Shown: one piece after another, positions 5,160 to 6,246 of the stretch
How the letters are laid out: each line of letters starts with the position of its first letter
Numbering within the stretch: position 1 is the first letter of the stretch
DNA from: Caldithrix sp.
GTDB lineage: Bacteria > Zhuqueibacterota > Zhuqueibacteria > Oceanimicrobiales > Oceanimicrobiaceae
Assembly (NCBI GenBank): GCA_004357015.1
Contig: SMXE01000007.1
Location: forward strand, 1-6,246
Direction: 5' to 3'
Length of the DNA: 6,246 nucleotides
Program-made: the position numbers and the translations under genes
Notes under the pieces: generated by a model
Databases searched by the model: none
Told to the model about the DNA's origin: nothing
The model's input: only the letters and a program-made list of their open reading frames with translations

Positions 5160-6246
5160 CCTCAACAGCAAAATCACTAATCTTTTCCGTAGCGATTTGT
5201 ATTCTTCACTCTGCTGAAAGTTCCTGGTGTCAGGTACGGCCGGAAGAGACGTATCTTGAAGCAGCGGCCGACGCTTCGGAGCAGTCGGAGTTGGCCGATG
5301 CTATCCAGGAGCTGCGTGAAAATCCCATCGACATCAACACCGCGACCCGGCAGCAGCTTGACGTGCTGCCGTGGTTGTCGCCAAAGCTGCGCGATGAAAT
5401 CATCCGCCACCGCAAACAAAACGGACTGTTCAGGAAGAAACGCGACGTGCTGCGCGTGGCAGGAATGGATCGAGAGACCTTTGCGGCCATAGACCCGTTC
5501 ATCACCGTCAAAGTAGCGGCCGTGCCGTCTATCCGGCCCTATCAAATTTACCAGCGTTCCCGGATCTCGGACCGCATCGACAAGCCGGTGGGATTTGAAA
5601 ACGGCACCTTCACAAGTTCATCAACAAAAATCTATAACCGGATGAAAATCAAATTGCGGGAAAAAGTTGAGGGCGGCATGCTTCTGGAGAAAGATGCTGG
5701 TGAAAGCAGTCTCGACGATCTCAGTCTGTTTTATGTCGCGCTAAAGCCGACTCGCAACATCGCTCTGCTCGTGGGTGATTACCAACTGCAGTTCGGACAG
5801 GGGCTGGTGCTCTGGAGCCCGTACGGATTCTCCAAAAGCTCTGACGCAGTTTATCCCATCAAGCGGCGCGCCCGCGGCCAGCGCGGCTACCTTTCGGTGG
5901 ACGAAAACGCAGCATTGCGCGGGGCCTCCGCGTTTGTCCGGTGGCGGAACCTTGAAATCACGTCGTTTGTGTCACGCTCGAACCTGGACGCAACACAGGT
6001 TACGGACGAAGCAGTGTCAGGCATTTCAGCTACCGGGTTGCACCGCACAGAGAATGAAAGAAGCAAGAAGGACGTTTTGCAGGAAACCGTGGTTGGCGGC
6101 AGATTGGCCTACGGGCAAGCAGGCCTGGTGATTGGCGGGACGTTCTACCGATCCTCGTACGACAAGCTCATACTCAATCTCCAACTCGAGCGCAAACGTT
6201 TCGCATTCAGCGGGGATGACAACCACGTTGCCGGATTCGACTGGGC
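5156..6246 (+). CDS. Outer-membrane protein with N-terminal HhH domain and beta-barrel (3' end outside window)
   Basis: The ATG at 5156 overlaps the previous gene's TGA (ATGA), so translation is probably coupled; AGAGAAG just upstream is a weak ribosome binding site. 363 codons run open to the right edge, and relatives I recall are about 700 residues, so roughly half may be missing. A signal peptide spans about 1-25 (hydrophobic 8-17, ending near SSWC before QVRPEE). No lipobox is seen. A ComEA-like HhH domain follows at 58-118: IDINTAT, LPWLS (71-75) where ComEA has LPGIG, IIRHRKQNGLF, VAGMD (101-105) and a final ITV. From about residue 125 the sequence is strand-rich, with GDYQLQFGQGLVLW (207-220) and ENAALRGASAFVRW, which I recognise from HhH-plus-barrel outer-membrane proteins of the FCB group. 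Function is unknown; DNA binding or uptake is suggested only by the HhH. Shadow frames exist on both strands. Confidence 0.85.
   Translation, partial: MTSTAKSLIFSVAICILHSAESSWCQVRPEETYLEAAADASEQSELADAIQELRENPIDINTATRQQLDVLPWLSPKLRDEIIRHRKQNGLFRKKRDVLRVAGMDRETFAAIDPFITVKVAAVPSIRPYQIYQRSRISDRIDKPVGFENGTFTSSSTKIYNRMKIKLREKVEGGMLLEKDAGESSLDDLSLFYVALKPTRNIALLVGDYQLQFGQGLVLWSPYGFSKSSDAVYPIKRRARGQRGYLSVDENAALRGASAFVRWRNLEITSFVSRSNLDATQVTDEAVSGISATGLHRTENERSKKDVLQETVVGGRLAYGQAGLVIGGTFYRSSYDKLILNLQLERKRFAFSGDDNHVAGFDW

Noticed and set aside
5151..5233. Lipoprotein signal ending at Cys25 of the second HhH protein
   Set aside because: The residues before the Cys (SSW) do not fit a lipobox, which needs a Leu-type residue at -3 and small residues at -2 and -1.
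5177..5545. Minus-strand and alternative plus-strand frames over the second HhH gene (5177-5545, 5256-5492, 5775-6131)
   Set aside because: The frame from 5156 has a signal peptide, an HhH domain and barrel motifs, and stays open to the edge. The other frames show nothing recognisable.

Overview
The window looks like chromosomal DNA of a free-living, Gram-negative bacterium of the Bacteroidota / FCB (Fibrobacterota-Chlorobiota-Bacteroidota) superphylum. It could come from one of the less studied branches, such as Calditrichota, KSB1 or Ignavibacteria; the exact phylum is inference. The clues are a PorD-family (DUF4835) protein, a PorV/PorQ-type outer-membrane barrel and a helix-hairpin-helix plus beta-barrel outer-membrane protein, all hallmarks of that group. 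All five genes encode proteins with an N-terminal signal peptide, so the window is devoted to the cell envelope. I see no tRNA, rRNA, CRISPR array, insertion sequence or other mobile element, and no stretch over 300 bases without a gene.

Layout from left to right: (1) positions 1-1626, minus strand, an exported protein made almost entirely of 15 in-register TPR repeats, cut by the left edge. (2) A 192-bp divergent intergenic region with a promoter-like sequence facing each way and a perfect 15-bp palindrome between them. (3) 1819-2943, plus strand, a signal-peptide-bearing Ntn-hydrolase of the isoaspartyl peptidase / plant-type L-asparaginase family with all catalytic residues in place. (4) A short convergent gap that carries a good sigma70-like promoter pointing into the 3' end of the next gene. 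(5) 3002-3907, minus strand, the PorD-like protein, whose start is best placed at a GTG behind a GGAGGT site. (6) 85 bp divergent to it, 3993-5159, plus strand, a PorV/PorQ-like barrel with a ComEA-type helix-hairpin-helix (HhH) domain fused to its C-terminus. (7) Coupled to it by an ATGA overlap, 5156 to the right edge, a second outer-membrane protein with an N-terminal HhH domain followed by a beta-barrel.

The most interesting part is the right-hand third. Two translationally coupled outer-membrane barrel genes each carry one HhH module, and both modules are predicted to lie on the periplasmic face. The two modules sit back to back across the gene junction and align without gaps. HhH domains of this type are known from ComEA, the periplasmic DNA receptor of natural transformation, so an outer-membrane-tethered DNA-binding or DNA-uptake pair is a reasonable hypothesis, but unproven. 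A type IX secretion-related role, suggested by the PorV-like barrel and the divergent PorD-like gene, is the main alternative.
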